DNA of 64,000 bases from Jiulongibacter sp966250325 (GCA_966250325.1 CBINGY010000006.1:1-64000); one strand, 5' to 3'. Shown: positions 1-7,957, counted from the stretch's first letter. Notes: generated by a model from the sequence alone, not told the origin. Numbers and translations are program-made.

Positions 1-612
1 ACCAAACCATATACTTAGCGTCCTCGCGGCTTTGCGGTAGGTTCACTAGATATTATGCCTTACGAACAAACTCTGATTTCAAAGCCATGGATCCGAAACC
101 GTCAATCTTGCGTCGATATTATGATCACCGCCAGGACGCAAAGCCGCCAAGGTTCATTATTTCAAGTATTCGCCGAGACCATATACCTAGCGTCCTCGCG
201 GCTTTGCGGTAGGTTCGCTTGATATTATACTTTACGAACAAACTCCGATTTTAGAGCCATGGATCCGAAACCGTCAATCTTGCAGTCGATATTTTGATCA
301 CCGCCAGGACGCAAAGCCGCCAAGGGTTTTTGAGAATGTAGGCTCATAACATGAACTTCGGGTCCTCGCGGCTTTGCGGTTTGATAGAATCAATCAGCTT
401 TCGGCTCAATACAGCTGACCGCCGATGGCTGATAGCTAGTCACGCTTTTCTCACAAACTCCGATTTTAGAGCCATGGATCCGAAACCGTCAATCTTGCAG
501 TCGATATTATGATCACCGCCAGGTCGCGAAGCCGCGAAGGTTCATTATTTCAAGTATTCGACCAAACCATATACTTAGCGTCCTCGCGGCTTTGCGGTAG
601 GTTCACTAGATA
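1..612. repeat. Tandem array of ~190-bp units carrying copies of the yjdM 3' end
   Basis: Three copies of the last ~23-25 codons of yjdM lie downstream of the intact gene, at about 53-126, 225-300 and 440-515 (minus strand). Each is bounded on the right by a motif reading CCGCCAGGACGCAAAGCCGC (128-152, 301-325, and a variant at 516-540). Between a motif and the next coding copy is an inverted partner, CGTCCTCGCGGCTTTGCGG (about 20-38, 190-208, 362-380, 579-597). Spacers such as 541-578 repeat 153-189 and 1-18 almost exactly. Copies 2 and 3 keep the reading frame and end in FVRKV and FVRKA. Copy 1 has a 1-base deletion near position 110. No other gene is seen here, and the array may continue left of the window. 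Confidence 0.9.
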
Positions 613-951
613 TTAAGCCTTACGAACAAACTCCGATTTCAAAGCCATGGAGCCAAAACCGTCAATCTTGCAGTCGATGTTATGATCATCGTCTGTGAGC
701 CGAATGTTTTTGACTTTGGTGCCGGCTTTGATGGGTTTGGGAGCACCTTTTACCGGCAGATCTTTGATCACCACCACGTCATCGCCATCCTGCAGCACAT
801 TGCCGTTGGCATCCTTTATCTGTGTGGTCAGTTCCTCCTCAGAGTTATCACCGGGATTCCACTCGTGGAAACACTCCGGGCAAACCAGCAGCTCATCCAT
901 GGGGTAAGTAAATTCTGAGCCGCATTTGGGGCAGGGAGGAAATTCAGACAT
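613..951 (-). CDS. yjdM: YjdM/PhnA-family zinc-ribbon protein
   Basis: This 112-residue protein is the usual length for YjdM (formerly PhnA). An N-terminal zinc ribbon has paired cysteines at C7/C10 and C24/C27, followed by the small beta domain with the typical DGDDVVVIKDLPVKG stretch. The family is widespread and its biochemical role is uncertain; an early link to phosphonoacetate hydrolysis is not supported for YjdM itself. The gene is monocistronic, and a TACCTTTG promoter element lies 29 bp upstream of the ATG. Its last ~25 codons are the source, or a sister copy, of the tandem array immediately downstream. Confidence 0.9.
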   Translation of the reverse strand: MSEFPPCPKCGSEFTYPMDELLVCPECFHEWNPGDNSEEELTTQIKDANGNVLQDGDDVVVIKDLPVKGAPKPIKAGTKVKNIRLTDDDHNIDCKIDGFGSMALKSEFVRKA

Positions 952-979
952 GGGTTTTCTTCATTTTACGTTTTCGGGG

Positions 980-987
980 CAAAGGTA
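980..987 (-). promoter_or_regulatory. Bacteroidota -7 element of yjdM
   Basis: CAAAGGTA on the plus strand reads TACCTTTG on the minus strand, an exact TAnnTTTG match 29 bp upstream of the yjdM start. No convincing -33 TTTG partner was found. Confidence 0.5.
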
Positions 988-1024
988 CGCTTTTCATTGT
1001 GTGAAACCGCTAAGCCTAAAAAAT

Positions 1025-1070
1025 CCCCGCCTGGGCGGGGTGGATTTTGCCCTGACGTAGTCGGGCAAAA
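1025..1070. repeat. Pair of GC-rich hairpins (REP-like)
   Basis: CCCCGCCTGGGCGGGG (1025-1040) is followed at once by a second hairpin at 1045-1070. In the second, TTTTGCCC pairs with GGGCAAAA around an inner GAC-GTA-GTC stem with one bulged base. They lie in the 270-bp divergent spacer between yjdM and the next gene. The composition is that of intergenic repetitive palindromes, but genome copy number cannot be seen here. Confidence 0.5.
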
Positions 1071-1222
1071 GACGGGGTGGGTAACTACGCAGAGCCAAAT
1101 AAGAAAATCTTATCTGGCACAGACAGGGTACATCCACCTGGCTATCCCCGCCCGTGCAGGGATTTTAACGGAAGAAAGAAATCTTACCTACATCTTTGTA
1201 TTTTGCAGTAAAAAACGGGAGT

Positions 1223-1645
1223 ATGAGAAAACTGATAACGCTCTTTCTGCTGCTTGGCACTATGGCTGCATTTGCTCAATCAAAGGCCGAAAAAGGCATC
1301 ATGGAAAACTTCACAGAGCAGGAACGCTGCTGGAATGCCCACGATCTGGATTGCTATGTTAAGGCCTATTACGATGACCCGCAGACCCGCACCATAGGCC
1401 GTACCGGAGTCACCTATGGCGTGGAAAACATTCTGGCCTTCTATAAAAAGTACTACAACGACGACAACATGGGTCGTTTGTTTTTTGATCAGATCACCAT
1501 GGAGAAAATCACCGGCAAAATCTACTTTGTCACCGGCCGTTTCAATCTCGAATACAAAGGCAAAGAACCCCGCCGTGGTTATTTCTCAGGTCTCACGAGA
1601 AAAGTAAAAGGCAAGTGGCTGATGGTGACGGATCATAGTTCGTGA
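1223..1645 (+). CDS. Secreted SnoaL/DUF4440-like protein
   Basis: A 140-residue protein beginning with a signal peptide (MRKLITLFLLLGTMAAFAQ, residues 1-19), followed by an NTF2-like cone fold. The pattern ERCWNAHDLDCYVKAYYDD is typical of the first helix of DUF4440/SnoaL domains. The ATG at 1223 is preferred over an in-frame ATG at 1196 because the signal peptide starts there. A near-consensus -7 element (CATCTTTG) ends 24 bp upstream. The family has no single function; substrate and role are unknown. Periplasmic or cell-surface location is inferred from the signal peptide. Confidence 0.8.
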   Translation: MRKLITLFLLLGTMAAFAQSKAEKGIMENFTEQERCWNAHDLDCYVKAYYDDPQTRTIGRTGVTYGVENILAFYKKYYNDDNMGRLFFDQITMEKITGKIYFVTGRFNLEYKGKEPRRGYFSGLTRKVKGKWLMVTDHSS

Positions 1646-1663
1646 AGGGTTACAATAAATTAC

Positions 1664-2209
1664 TTACTTTTTTATAAGGAATAAGGAGTCGTAAATTTCA
1701 GCGGAGCTAAAGTCTGGAGAGCCTTGACGTGAATAATAGTTGGCATATCTAGAAATAATATCTTTTAAAAATGGCTGAGCAATCGTTGCAATTCGTTCAA
1801 TTTCATTATCTATTAACAACTTATTTACTACCGAAGCCGGCATTGTTAGCTTTTCCTGAAAAGAAATTAATCCTGGTTCAATTGATTCCGCTTTGGGTAT
1901 AAAATGATACTTCTGATTCTTATTTTCAAAGTAACCAGTCAGACGTTTTCGATTATCATTACTTTGTGAAGTATTTGCATCGAGTAAATGATAGTTCTTA
2001 ACAATTTTTTCTAGAGGTTTTATTTCGCAGAACAGAATAAAATCCGCGTTCCGATTACCATCTGGTCTAAGAACAATGTCGCAAGAGGGTGTCAAAATTA
2101 TGAATCTTTGATTCTTGTAATTTACGATGTCACCTGTAAAGAGATTTTTTTTAATTGGCTTTGTAATATAAAACTCACTCGGGTGATACTTTTCAAGCTC
2201 TTCGTCAAT
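1664..2209 (-). pseudogene. C-terminal half of receiver-domain protein, cut off by TAG
   Basis: This stretch has no credible ATG start: the first methionine-type codon is a TTG at 2095. It is open all the way up to the TAG at 2210-2212, in exactly the frame of the receiver-domain gene upstream. Read through the TAG, the two form one 362-codon protein. The segment begins IDEELEKYHPSEFYI and contains TGDIVNY and ILTPSCDIVLRP, followed by an alpha-helical tail. I recognise the LTPSCD motif as recurring in C-terminal regions of receiver-type proteins next to GHKL ATPases, but no function is known to me. It is either a recent pseudogene fragment or is made by stop-codon read-through. Confidence 0.6.
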
Positions 2210-2752
2210 CTATTCCTGCATGTGCAGCAAAGTGTATCTAAGAAGAGAATGCTCTTTTTCCTTTGGACTTCTTGAATTATCCTTAATCCACAAGTTCATG
2301 GAATTGGACATGTGATTCCAAAAAATAGAATTAAGGTAGTTCTCAATGGTTCCTTTTCTTCCTAAAATATTTGTGATTCCTGTTTCATAAATACTCTTTA
2401 TTTCTTCAAGAATTTTCTTAAAATTTCCATCACGTGACCTCTTTTTAAGAAAGGCCGTTTCATCTCTCTCAACTTGTCCTAGACTTCCAGAAACAATAAA
2501 AATTGGAAATCTAAGTTTATTCTGAATTTCATCAATAATCTCTAAACCCTCAAGCTCTAATGAGTTTGATGACAACTTTAAATCAATTATTGCCGCATCA
2601 TAATCAGGACTTATTAATGATTTCTTTGCTTCCTCTAAAGATTCTTTTACTTCAGGTATTATTTGGATTGAAGAAGTTTTATTAAATGAGTCAATATTGT
2701 CAATGTACAATTCAATTGTGGCTTTGTCGTCTTCAACAATTAGTAAGTTCAT
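2210..2752 (-). CDS. Response-regulator receiver protein, truncated by in-frame TAG
   Basis: A 180-residue product. Residues 1-120 form a CheY-like receiver: acidic pocket E7-D8-D9, probable phosphoacceptor D57 in AIIDLKL, and an IVSG strand for the switch serine. Residues 120-180 are helical and match no DNA-binding domain. The gene follows the GHKL ATPase with a 7-bp gap, so the pair looks like a two-component system. The TAG at 2210-2212 replaces what is probably a tyrosine codon (LLHMQE-stop-IDEELEKYHP), and the frame stays open for a further 181 codons. The protein as written lacks its C-terminal half. Confidence 0.75.
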   Translation of the reverse strand: MNLLIVEDDKATIELYIDNIDSFNKTSSIQIIPEVKESLEEAKKSLISPDYDAAIIDLKLSSNSLELEGLEIIDEIQNKLRFPIFIVSGSLGQVERDETAFLKKRSRDGNFKKILEEIKSIYETGITNILGRKGTIENYLNSIFWNHMSNSMNLWIKDNSRSPKEKEHSLLRYTLLHMQE

Positions 2753-2759
2753 GTGATAT

Positions 2760-5015
2760 TTATTGTAATTTTATTTCAATCTTAAAAAAAGCCCCGAATT
2801 CAGAAAATATTGCTTTCAATTCACCATCATTTCTGTTAATAGCCTCTCCGGCAATTGCTAGACCGAGTCCTGTCCCTCCCCCAGTTTTATTACTGAACTC
2901 TGGTTCGAAAATAATTTCACTTTCAATTAAATGCTTTTCAATTCCCGGCCCATTGTCTCTATACTCAATGGTTAGAATTTTTCCCGTATCGTCTTCATAT
3001 ACCTTAAAAGAGATATTTTTCTCCCTGTTTGCGATATTTTGAAACCAATAGATACTATTGTCTACCAGATTAGTAAAAATAATGTAGAAGTCTTCTTTCC
3101 ACCCAAATACAGTAATCTTCTCATTACATTCAAAATTGAACTGAATATTTTGAGTTTCCAGTTCAGTCAAGAAGACATCTTTAACATTTTCTATTACTTT
3201 TCTAATATTAAAATCTCTTTTTTTCAATCTTTTTTTAGCAGCTAAAGGATCTAACTTTCCAAAAAGATTAATAAATATTTGACCCTGCTCCTCAATAACC
3301 GTTAATCGACTCGCTATTTTATTCAATAAGTCATTACTCAAACTAATTTGTAACTCGTCGCTCCATTCCTTGATTAATGGAATTTGATTTTTGAAATATC
3401 CCAAAGGCTTCCTTCCTTCGTGCAAAATGACATTAACGATCTTCCCTACAGTTGCTTGGCCTTGGTAAAGTGCAATAACTTGCTTGAGTTCATCCGCAAT
3501 TTTATTATTTCTCTCTTCCTTCTCTGAAATTATTTTATGAATTTTTGCTCGGTCTGACTTTTCAACTCCAAGTGAATCAAGTTCTTTATTTATTTTTTCT
3601 TGGAGGTCTCTGAAGTTATAAAGTCCCTTAATTTTTTCATTAATATTCCTGTTGCTTCGGCCAAGGCCAACACTTTGGCGATATGCAAATCGTCTGTTTT
3701 CGAGCTCTTTAAGTATACTTTTCGCGATTTGGATAAGGCCAGAGTATTGTGGGTTCTCCTTCAAGCCATCACGAGCACTTTTTTCGATAAGGCCTGATTT
3801 CTCCTCTGATTCTATATGAATAAAACCAATTACTTGATCACTTCCAACTTTTAACGAAGGGTTTTGGACTCTCTGTTTATCAAGTAATAGCCAATCAAAC
3901 CCTGCATCACCAAGTGGTCTAATTCTGAAACCATTTCTGTATACACCTATTCCATTGAATTTATCTAAAATAATTCTTGCCTCTCTTCTTCCCACATAAT
4001 TCCCGGTAATTGGGTCTTTTAAGCCACGTTCAATAAGGCCATCAATGGAATTCGGGTCTCTATCGAATACTCTAAAGTCTAATTTCACATTTCCACAATA
4101 GGATCCAGAGGCGAAATCTTCATCGGACTCAATGTCCAATTGAATTTTCAAGTCTTCTATTAATTCTTCAGGGGCATCTTGAACTCTTTTATTTTCGAAT
4201 TTTAAGGACGCAATTCCCTCACTATTTACTCTTCCCGAAATTCTATAATCAAATAGTTCGAACAGCGGATAGGGTTCTATTGTCTCTATGTAGTTTGAAT
4301 AATTCTCACCAAAAGGGAAATCACCTATCTCTAATTGAATTTGAAATGGGTCAACTTCATTCTGATCTCTATCATCTGATTCTCGTTCGATTGGTGGGAT
4401 TAATTTTTTAAGCTCGAATTTTAAATTTTGAATTTGCTTTGTTGTCCATTCATTTAAGTGATCCTCATCCCCTACAATAATTATTTCTGTTCCACTTGGT
4501 CGATTTGTCTGAAAATTCTCTATTAAAACATCTACCTCACTTAAATATTTAGCATTTTCAAAATGTTCCCAGATTAGGTATAATGTTGTTAGATTACCTG
4601 ATTCATCAATTGTCTGAAGAACCATATCATCTCCAATCATAGATGCGGAATATCGACCAATACCCTTTTTCCCTTGCATAATCCTCCCCCCGGGGCTTAC
4701 TTCTCTATTTAATTTATCTTCGGTCGAAGGTACCATCCACTTATCTGTGACAGTTTCGAAAGTCATACCATGACCTTCATCCTTGATAATTACTTTTATT
4801 CCTTTGGAAATTTGAAGTGTGCCATTTATTTCCACTTTTTTTTCGAATGGTAACAATGAGACTTTACAATTAGGAGAATCTGCATCGTATGCATTCTTCA
4901 CTAATTCAACAATAGCAGCGTATTTATCCTTAATTAAATCCCTTCCAATAGTAATTATATGCCGTCCAGCTGGGCGAATTTGATAGAGACCATCTTTTAT
5001 TTTCAAGTCATTCAT
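2760..5015 (-). CDS. Double-GHKL ATPase / histidine-kinase-like protein
   Basis: A 751-residue protein with two ATP-binding folds. The N-terminal one is MutL/Hsp90/MORC-like: ELVKNAYDAD (37-46), DEGHGM (79-84) and GKKGIGRYSA (115-124). The C-terminal one is histidine-kinase-like: a possible H-box in VILHEGRKPL (around 530-540), an N box NLVDNS (about 649), DNGPGI (687-692) and GTGLGLAIAG (714-723). No membrane segment or sensor domain is seen. The ATG overlaps the methyltransferase stop by 4 bp (ATGA), implying translational coupling, and a receiver gene follows. The context suggests an effector or regulator of the modification system. GHKL ATPases related to MORC are known in restriction-modification loci; the exact role here is inference. 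Confidence 0.85.
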   Translation of the reverse strand: MNDLKIKDGLYQIRPAGRHIITIGRDLIKDKYAAIVELVKNAYDADSPNCKVSLLPFEKKVEINGTLQISKGIKVIIKDEGHGMTFETVTDKWMVPSTEDKLNREVSPGGRIMQGKKGIGRYSASMIGDDMVLQTIDESGNLTTLYLIWEHFENAKYLSEVDVLIENFQTNRPSGTEIIIVGDEDHLNEWTTKQIQNLKFELKKLIPPIERESDDRDQNEVDPFQIQLEIGDFPFGENYSNYIETIEPYPLFELFDYRISGRVNSEGIASLKFENKRVQDAPEELIEDLKIQLDIESDEDFASGSYCGNVKLDFRVFDRDPNSIDGLIERGLKDPITGNYVGRREARIILDKFNGIGVYRNGFRIRPLGDAGFDWLLLDKQRVQNPSLKVGSDQVIGFIHIESEEKSGLIEKSARDGLKENPQYSGLIQIAKSILKELENRRFAYRQSVGLGRSNRNINEKIKGLYNFRDLQEKINKELDSLGVEKSDRAKIHKIISEKEERNNKIADELKQVIALYQGQATVGKIVNVILHEGRKPLGYFKNQIPLIKEWSDELQISLSNDLLNKIASRLTVIEEQGQIFINLFGKLDPLAAKKRLKKRDFNIRKVIENVKDVFLTELETQNIQFNFECNEKITVFGWKEDFYIIFTNLVDNSIYWFQNIANREKNISFKVYEDDTGKILTIEYRDNGPGIEKHLIESEIIFEPEFSNKTGGGTGLGLAIAGEAINRNDGELKAIFSEFGAFFKIEIKLQ

Positions 5016-6271
5016 ATTATCAAACTTTTTAAAAGATTGCCAATCTTATGGGCCATAAGAGGAGGAACAGCATTGCCAATTTGTTTAAAAGCAGCAGTCC
5101 TCCCTGCTCCTTCTCTTTCTCCTTCAAAATAGTAGTCATCTGGGAAGGATTGTAGTCTTGCAGCTTCCCTGACGCTAATAGAGCGATTTTGTTCAATATC
5201 CGGATGAATATAATAATGTCCATCTTTTGAAATATGAGCAACAACTGTTTGTGAGTAGGGCTGGTCTGCAGCTACAACTTTAAACCGATCAAAAAAAGAT
5301 TCTCTGTTATTGTGCGTTTTCAGCCTTTCAGGTAAGTCATTGTAATTAAGACGTTCTTTTTTAATTAGCCACTTATTTACTGCAATCTGATAAATTTCTT
5401 TATCTCGATCGGAATGAGGCCTTGCGATATGCTGTGTAACAAAGGAGAAACCGTTTCTGATATGTTTCTGAGCAAGGTAATCTGAAGGTTGAGAGTAGTA
5501 TTGAAGGTATTTGTCAAAACCTTCACCAGCTTTGAGAGGGGGAAGGTCTTTCAAAACATCTCTTACTTGGTATTTCCCGTTTTCTCTTATTTCATCTAAT
5601 CGTGGTGCGTCTATCATAAAGTCAGACCTCCAGCCAACTATAATTATTCTTTTTCGTTTTTGAAGAACTCCAAAATTAGTTGCCTCTAAGGTGAATAATT
5701 GGAATTTATAACCCTTCTCAAGGAAAAGATTTTTCATTTCAGTAAGATACTGTCCACCCTTTGCAGACTTCAAACCAAGAACATTCTCAAAGACAAACAT
5801 TTTTGGCTTATAATGCTCCAGGTAGTTCGCATACTGCTTAAACAGATAGTTCCTTTCATCGCCCTCCATACCATTTTTTGATCGGGCTCTGCCCACTAAA
5901 GAATAGGCCTGGCACGGGGGACCACCTACAATTAGATCAACTGGTCTTCCATTTAAGGCCTCGTCAATCGTTTTTTGAATTCGGGGATTATTCTCTTCCC
6001 CGATCGCAGCATTTATAATGGTTCTCTTTAGCTCGACAGGTATATAATTATAAAGTTCCTGGCGGGTTATCTCGCCTTTCAGATATTCCTCATAAATATT
6101 ACTCTTCCCCTGTTCTTTTAAATAGTAATAGGCTGTTCGGGTAGTAAGAGTATTGCAGGCTGCTTTATCCATCTCTACGTGGGCAACTGGCTCGAAACCC
6201 GCACGAATAAAACCTTCCGAAAGCCCGCCTGCCCCGGCAAAAAGATCAATGAATAGAGGTTTTGATGACAT
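5012..6271 (-). CDS. C5-cytosine DNA methyltransferase
   Basis: A 419-residue enzyme that methylates cytosine C5 in double-stranded DNA using S-adenosylmethionine. Motif I is DLFAGAGG (9-16), the catalytic loop is GGPPCQAYS with nucleophile C120, motif VI is FENV (161-164), motif VIII is QKRKRI, and motif X is QIGNAVPP near the C-terminus. All motifs are intact and in normal order, so it should be active. The target-recognition region lies between motifs VIII and X and its specificity cannot be read. The start overlaps the XRE stop (TAATG) and the stop overlaps the next ATG (ATGA), a tight operon. Partnership with vsr suggests its target is prone to deamination repair. Confidence 0.95.
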   Translation of the reverse strand: MSSKPLFIDLFAGAGGLSEGFIRAGFEPVAHVEMDKAACNTLTTRTAYYYLKEQGKSNIYEEYLKGEITRQELYNYIPVELKRTIINAAIGEENNPRIQKTIDEALNGRPVDLIVGGPPCQAYSLVGRARSKNGMEGDERNYLFKQYANYLEHYKPKMFVFENVLGLKSAKGGQYLTEMKNLFLEKGYKFQLFTLEATNFGVLQKRKRIIIVGWRSDFMIDAPRLDEIRENGKYQVRDVLKDLPPLKAGEGFDKYLQYYSQPSDYLAQKHIRNGFSFVTQHIARPHSDRDKEIYQIAVNKWLIKKERLNYNDLPERLKTHNNRESFFDRFKVVAADQPYSQTVVAHISKDGHYYIHPDIEQNRSISVREAARLQSFPDDYYFEGEREGAGRTAAFKQIGNAVPPLMAHKIGNLLKSLII

Positions 6272-6480
6272 TAAATATCTTTGAAGAATTCCGATAATGA
6301 AATCCCCAAAGCGTCCGTGATTCTTTCTAAAACCTTGATTGTAACATTCCGCCTGCCATTCTCCAGATCGTTGATATATGTTCGGTGAATCTGTGCTTCA
6401 AAGGCTAGTGGCTCCTGAGAGAGTGATTTCTGCTTGCGGATTTCTTTGATTCTCTGGCCGGTTTTCTCTTGAATGGTCAT
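6271..6480 (-). CDS. XRE-family controller (C) protein
   Basis: A 69-residue Cro/C1-type helix-turn-helix protein: helices run through QRIKEIRKQKSLSQEPLAFEA, then RTYINDLENGRRNVTIKVLERI. It is the size of restriction-modification C proteins, which time expression of methylase and effector. The ATG at 6480 (MTIQEK) is preferred; an in-frame upstream ATG at 6528 would add 16 non-homologous residues. It overlaps the methyltransferase start by 1 bp. An imperfect palindrome in the 78-bp gap upstream could be its operator. Confidence 0.85.
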   Translation of the reverse strand: MTIQEKTGQRIKEIRKQKSLSQEPLAFEAQIHRTYINDLENGRRNVTIKVLERITDALGISLSEFFKDI

Positions 6481-6541
6481 AGGGCACTTTGAGTTTTGCA
6501 AGAACATTAATTGATCGAAGCAGGTCAACAGACTATAAGTG

Positions 6542-6559
6542 ACGTTTTGCTTTAAACGT
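6542..6559. promoter_or_regulatory. Inverted repeat upstream of the C-protein gene
   Basis: ACGTTT (6542-6547) and AAACGT (6554-6559) form an 18-bp interrupted palindrome between vsr and the XRE gene, about 62 bp upstream of the XRE ATG. C proteins normally bind paired palindromes upstream of their own gene, so this is a candidate operator. Position and symmetry are the only evidence. Confidence 0.25.
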
Positions 6560-6981
6560 TAGCAATTCACAGGAAAATTTGAAAGAAGGATTTGAAGGGT
6601 TGCTTCTCTTTTGTTCTTTTTCAGTTCACATTCATAAATCACTATGACTTTCCAGCCTTTTGATTTGAGTTCATATGAATGTTGTTTGTCAAGCTCTTTG
6701 TTACGGTTTATTTTGGCCAGCCACCAATCTGTATTGGTTTTGGGAACCACATAGTATTTGCAGCCATCATGCCCATGCCAGAAGCATCCATGAACAAAAA
6801 TTGCGGTTTTGTATTTGCGTAAAACCAGATCAGGTTTTCCGGGAAGTTTTTTGTTGTGCAGTCCGTATCTGAAACCATTGGCATGTAGAAATTTCCTCAC
6901 CAGCATTTCGGGTTTGGTATTTTTCCCTTTAATGCGGCTCATGTTATAGCTCCGTACTTCGGGAGAGTGTACATCTGCCAT
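6559..6981 (-). CDS. vsr: Very short patch repair endonuclease (Vsr)
   Basis: A 140-residue Vsr endonuclease, which nicks 5' of T in T:G mismatches formed when 5-methylcytosine deaminates. The catalytic residues fall at the same positions as in E. coli Vsr: D51 in GKPDLVL, H64 and H69 in FVHGCFWHG. The N-terminal SRIKGKNTKPE block and the NRNKELD helix are also typical. It precedes the XRE-methyltransferase genes on the same strand and is probably the first gene of the island operon. A strong hairpin lies just upstream of its start. Confidence 0.95.
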   Translation of the reverse strand: MADVHSPEVRSYNMSRIKGKNTKPEMLVRKFLHANGFRYGLHNKKLPGKPDLVLRKYKTAIFVHGCFWHGHDGCKYYVVPKTNTDWWLAKINRNKELDKQHSYELKSKGWKVIVIYECELKKNKREATLQILLSNFPVNC

Positions 6982-7013
6982 GGCTTAGAAGATTTACAGC
7001 CTAAATCTAACCA

Positions 7014-7036
7014 AAAAGCCCCAGAAAGGGGCTTTT
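7014..7036 (-). terminator. Intrinsic terminator after the TIM-barrel lipoprotein gene
   Basis: AAAAGCCCC, a 5-nt loop and GGGGCTTTT form a perfect 9-bp stem with T-runs on both strands. It lies 34 bp downstream of the minus-strand stop at 7070 and separates that gene from vsr. Confidence 0.8.
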
Positions 7037-7069
7037 GTTTGCGGTCGGGGCTTAAAATTTGGTGTTGAA

Positions 7070-7957
7070 TTACAGGCTTTTGATGTATTCGATGCTTTTG
7101 GGGATGTTTTCAAACTCGTGCTCGCTTTCGTCTTCGATGAAATAGTGCACCACACCAATCTCTTTGGAGAGCTTGAAAATCTCGGGCCAGTTGCCTTGTC
7201 CCTCGCCTACAGGCACGTCGTTTTCTGCAGGGGTGCCGCCGGTGCCATCGCCTACCACGCCTTTTTTGAGGTCTTTTACATGCATCAGCTTAAAGCGGTT
7301 GCCGTATTTTTTCAGCAGGGTTTCCGGAGCGTTTGACCCGCCACCGTGCATGGCCCAGAGTACATCCAGCTCAAAAGAAACGTGCTCGGGGTTGGTATTC
7401 TGGATGATGTAATCAAGCAGCGTGCCTTCACCCTCGGGATTAGGGCCAAACTCGTAGCCATGAGGGTGATAGCAGAAAGTGAGGCCGTTTTCTGCCAGCA
7501 CTTTTCCGGCAGAGTTAAAGACTTCCACCGCTTTTTTGGCTTCTTCAAAATCAAAGCCTTCATCATGAGGAACCCAGGCACACATCACAAACTTCGCTCC
7601 GAGAGCTTTGGCCATATCCGCCACTTCCTGAGGTTTGGTTTCAAAATCTTCAAAACTGCCGCCGGTAGAAACGATTTTCAGGCCGCGGTCGGCACACATT
7701 TGTTTGTAGGTTTCGGGGTCAATACCACGCGGGGCACCGGTTTCGTATTCGGTGAAGCCCAGAGCCACGATGGTGTCCAGAATGGCCTCGGTGGTCCAGG
7801 TGTTATCGGCAAACTGATTGCGGAAGGTGTAGGCCTGCACACCAAATTCACCGGTAAAAAGCGGGTCTTTTTCTTCTGACGACTCCCTGGTGGAGCTGTT
7901 GCAGGAGAAAGTCAATGCGGCTACCAGAGCCAGGAGAGATAGGGTTGTTTTTTTCAT
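7070..7957 (-). CDS. Xylose-isomerase-like TIM-barrel lipoprotein
   Basis: A 295-residue member of the AP-endonuclease-2/sugar phosphate isomerase superfamily. Residues 1-19 are a lipoprotein signal ending in LTFSC, so the enzyme is predicted to be membrane-anchored and periplasmic. The barrel shows GVQAYTFRN, a metal-site pattern in FCYHPHGYEF, ELDVLWAMHGG, LMHVKDLKKG, and a final FIEDESE glutamate. Exported homologues in Bacteroidota are often found with GMC oxidoreductases, as here, and may act on 3-keto-sugars; the true substrate is unknown. It follows the GMC gene by 84 bp. Confidence 0.85.
   Translation of the reverse strand: MKKTTLSLLALVAALTFSCNSSTRESSEEKDPLFTGEFGVQAYTFRNQFADNTWTTEAILDTIVALGFTEYETGAPRGIDPETYKQMCADRGLKIVSTGGSFEDFETKPQEVADMAKALGAKFVMCAWVPHDEGFDFEEAKKAVEVFNSAGKVLAENGLTFCYHPHGYEFGPNPEGEGTLLDYIIQNTNPEHVSFELDVLWAMHGGGSNAPETLLKKYGNRFKLMHVKDLKKGVVGDGTGGTPAENDVPVGEGQGNWPEIFKLSKEIGVVHYFIEDESEHEFENIPKSIEYIKSL

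Noticed and set aside
1..612. CRISPR array
   Set aside because: Repeat units are about 190 bp, most of each unit is conserved rather than a spacer, and each unit contains gene coding sequence.
997..1362. Possible 121-residue gene on the plus strand
   Set aside because: It runs through repeat hairpins and overlaps the signal-peptide gene in another frame; the product has no protein-like composition.
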